From assembly GCF_009793335.1 (NCBI RefSeq), contig NZ_WING01000001.1, positions 7,316,001-7,380,000 of the forward strand: 64,000 nt of DNA. Direction: 5' to 3'. This DNA comes from Actinomadura sp. J1-007 (GTDB lineage Bacteria; Actinomycetota; Actinomycetes; Streptosporangiales; Streptosporangiaceae). Of the stretch, positions 63,043 through 64,000 are shown one piece after another (the stretch's first letter is position 1; each line of letters opens with the position of its first letter). The position numbers were made by a program, and so were the translations under genes. The notes beneath the pieces were generated by a model. It saw only the letters and a list, made by a program, of their open reading frames with translations, searched no databases and had not been told where the DNA came from.

Positions 63043-64000
63043 ATGACCGCTCTGCTCACCGCGTTCGCGGCCCTGCTGCTGCTCGCGGTCCTGCTGTCCA
63101 GCCTCGCCCACCGGACCGTGCTGTCCACCGCCGCGCTGTTCCTGGTCGGCGGGTTCGTGCTGGGCGACGGCGTCACCGGGGTGGTGGCGGTCGAACCGGG
63201 CGAGGGCATCGTGTCCGGGCTGGCGGAACTGGCGCTGTTCGCGGTGCTGTTCACCGACGGGATGCACGCGGGCTGGAAGGACCTGCGCAGCGCGTGGCGG
63301 CTGCCGGGCCGGGCGCTGGGCTGGGGCCTGCCGCTGACGCTGGTGGTGACGGCGGTGCTGGCGCGGTACGTGGTCGGGCTCGGCTGGACCGAGTCGCTGC
63401 TGATCGCGGCGGTCCTGACGCCGACCGATCCGGTCTTCGCGGCCGCGCTGGTCGGCAACGACCGGGTGCCGCCGCGGCTGCGGCATCTGCTGAACGTGGA
63501 GTCGGGCGTCAACGACGGGCTGATCCTGCCGTTCGTGGTGCTGTTCCTGGCGGTCGCGCAGGGGTCGGGCGACCTGCGTCTGGGCGAGCTGGGCTCGGAG
63601 CTGGCGGTCGGTCTGGCGATCGGGGTCGCGGTGCCGTGGACGGCGATCATGCTGGAGCGGACCCGGCTGTTCGCGATCTCGGCCAAGTACGAGCCGTTGA
63701 ACGCGGTGGCGATCGGCCTGCTGGTGCTGGCGCTGGGCAAGGCCACGCACGGCAACCTGTTCTTGGCCGCGTTCGCCGCCGGGATCACGGTCGCGACGAT
63801 CGGGGACCGGCATCGGGAGGCGTTCACCGAGTTCGGCGAGCTGGTCGCCGAACTGCTGAAACTGGCGGCGCTGCTGGTGTTCGGGGCGCTGCTGACCCCG
63901 GCGTTCCTGGGCGATGTCGGCTGGCGCGGCTGGGTGTTCGCGGTGCTGGCGCTGGTGGTCGCGCGGCCGGTGGCGATCTGGGTGTCGTTCTGGCGGTCGG
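63043..64000 (+). CDS. Cation:proton antiporter (CPA1/NhaP-like), 3' end beyond window
   Basis: Reading from ATG at 63043 (GGAAGG about 15 bases upstream), the frame is open to the last base (319 codons). Helices alternate with TPTDPVFAAALVGND, which contains the TDP motif, and NVESGVNDGLILPFV with the ND motif of the CPA1 ion site. Family members exchange Na+/K+ for protons and normally have 380-550 residues. Truncated by the window edge only. Confidence 0.88.
   Translation, partial: MTALLTAFAALLLLAVLLSSLAHRTVLSTAALFLVGGFVLGDGVTGVVAVEPGEGIVSGLAELALFAVLFTDGMHAGWKDLRSAWRLPGRALGWGLPLTLVVTAVLARYVVGLGWTESLLIAAVLTPTDPVFAAALVGNDRVPPRLRHLLNVESGVNDGLILPFVVLFLAVAQGSGDLRLGELGSELAVGLAIGVAVPWTAIMLERTRLFAISAKYEPLNAVAIGLLVLALGKATHGNLFLAAFAAGITVATIGDRHREAFTEFGELVAELLKLAALLVFGALLTPAFLGDVGWRGWVFAVLALVVARPVAIWVSFWRS

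Noticed and set aside
1..64000. tRNA, rRNA and riboswitch genes
   Set aside because: No cloverleaf, rRNA-like segment or known riboswitch core was seen by eye; a covariance-model scan would be needed to exclude them fully.

Overview
The window is high-GC DNA with dense two-strand gene packing, frequent GTG/TTG starts, ATGA/GTGA gene overlaps and many regulator/enzyme pairs. This fits a filamentous actinomycete. The mix of DUF4184, CU044_5270, CGNR regulators and PASTA-less Ser/Thr kinases with PQQ-type sensor domains suggests Streptosporangiales, perhaps Thermomonosporaceae. That placement is inference, because no rRNA or housekeeping marker is present. No tRNA, rRNA or CRISPR array was found.

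Layout. 0-5.4 kb: a beta-propeller lipoprotein fragment, then an Lrp-type regulator divergent from a four-gene operon (PLP-dependent dehydratase, HSL-type esterase, small membrane protein, ProC-like reductase). 5.7-13.3 kb: SnoaL/HxlR/TfoX genes, an MFS-epoxide hydrolase operon divergent from a CGNR regulator, an ECF sigma factor with its CU044_5270 partner, and a methyltransferase. 13.4-23.7 kb: a secreted subtilase, an SDR-FrnE operon divergent from an HxlR regulator, an IS5-type remnant, AraC and RibD/DHFR-like genes, a TetX-like flavin monooxygenase with a MarR regulator, DUF4184, and a PadR/membrane-protein pair.

23.9-26.9 kb is the most notable region: a compact diketopiperazine cluster. 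It encodes a tRNA-dependent cyclodipeptide synthase of the NYH type, a cytochrome P450, and both subunits of a cyclic dipeptide oxidase (AlbA-like and AlbB-like). The predicted logic is that two aminoacyl-tRNAs are condensed to a cyclodipeptide, CDO dehydrogenates it at C-alpha/C-beta, and the P450 oxidises or couples it. The genes overlap or sit close together. An AT-rich palindrome lies upstream and a 20-bp tandem repeat lies downstream.

27-34 kb: HD phosphohydrolase, STAS protein with a pentanucleotide repeat, DUF6221-like protein, transposase debris, SnoaL-like, SMI1/KNR4, an unknown protein and a candidate heme-oxygenase-like diiron protein. 34-45 kb: an EamA exporter, a saccharopine-dehydrogenase-like protein with a divergent AraC regulator, two adjacent membrane Ser/Thr kinases with PQQ-like sensors, MFS/TetR debris, and a secreted beta-propeller protein divergent from a TetR gene across a long palindrome. 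45-64 kb: YrdB, DUF6299, a second PadR/membrane pair, an AAA ATPase, an esterase/MarR pair, a Baeyer-Villiger-type monooxygenase with a PF10118 hydrolase and TetR, an ArsR-SRPBCC-DHFR operon, an MFS-SDR operon under a TetR with matching operators, a pentapeptide protein, a truncated flotillin beside a DUF1449 protein, and a CBS protein divergent from a cation:proton antiporter that runs off the window.

A cross-cutting observation is that at least eight genes are split by frameshifts. Almost all are repaired by adding one G or C to a short G/C run, and each repaired gene is then a multiple of three. This looks like systematic homopolymer under-calling rather than gene decay, so the frameshifted genes are probably intact in the organism.
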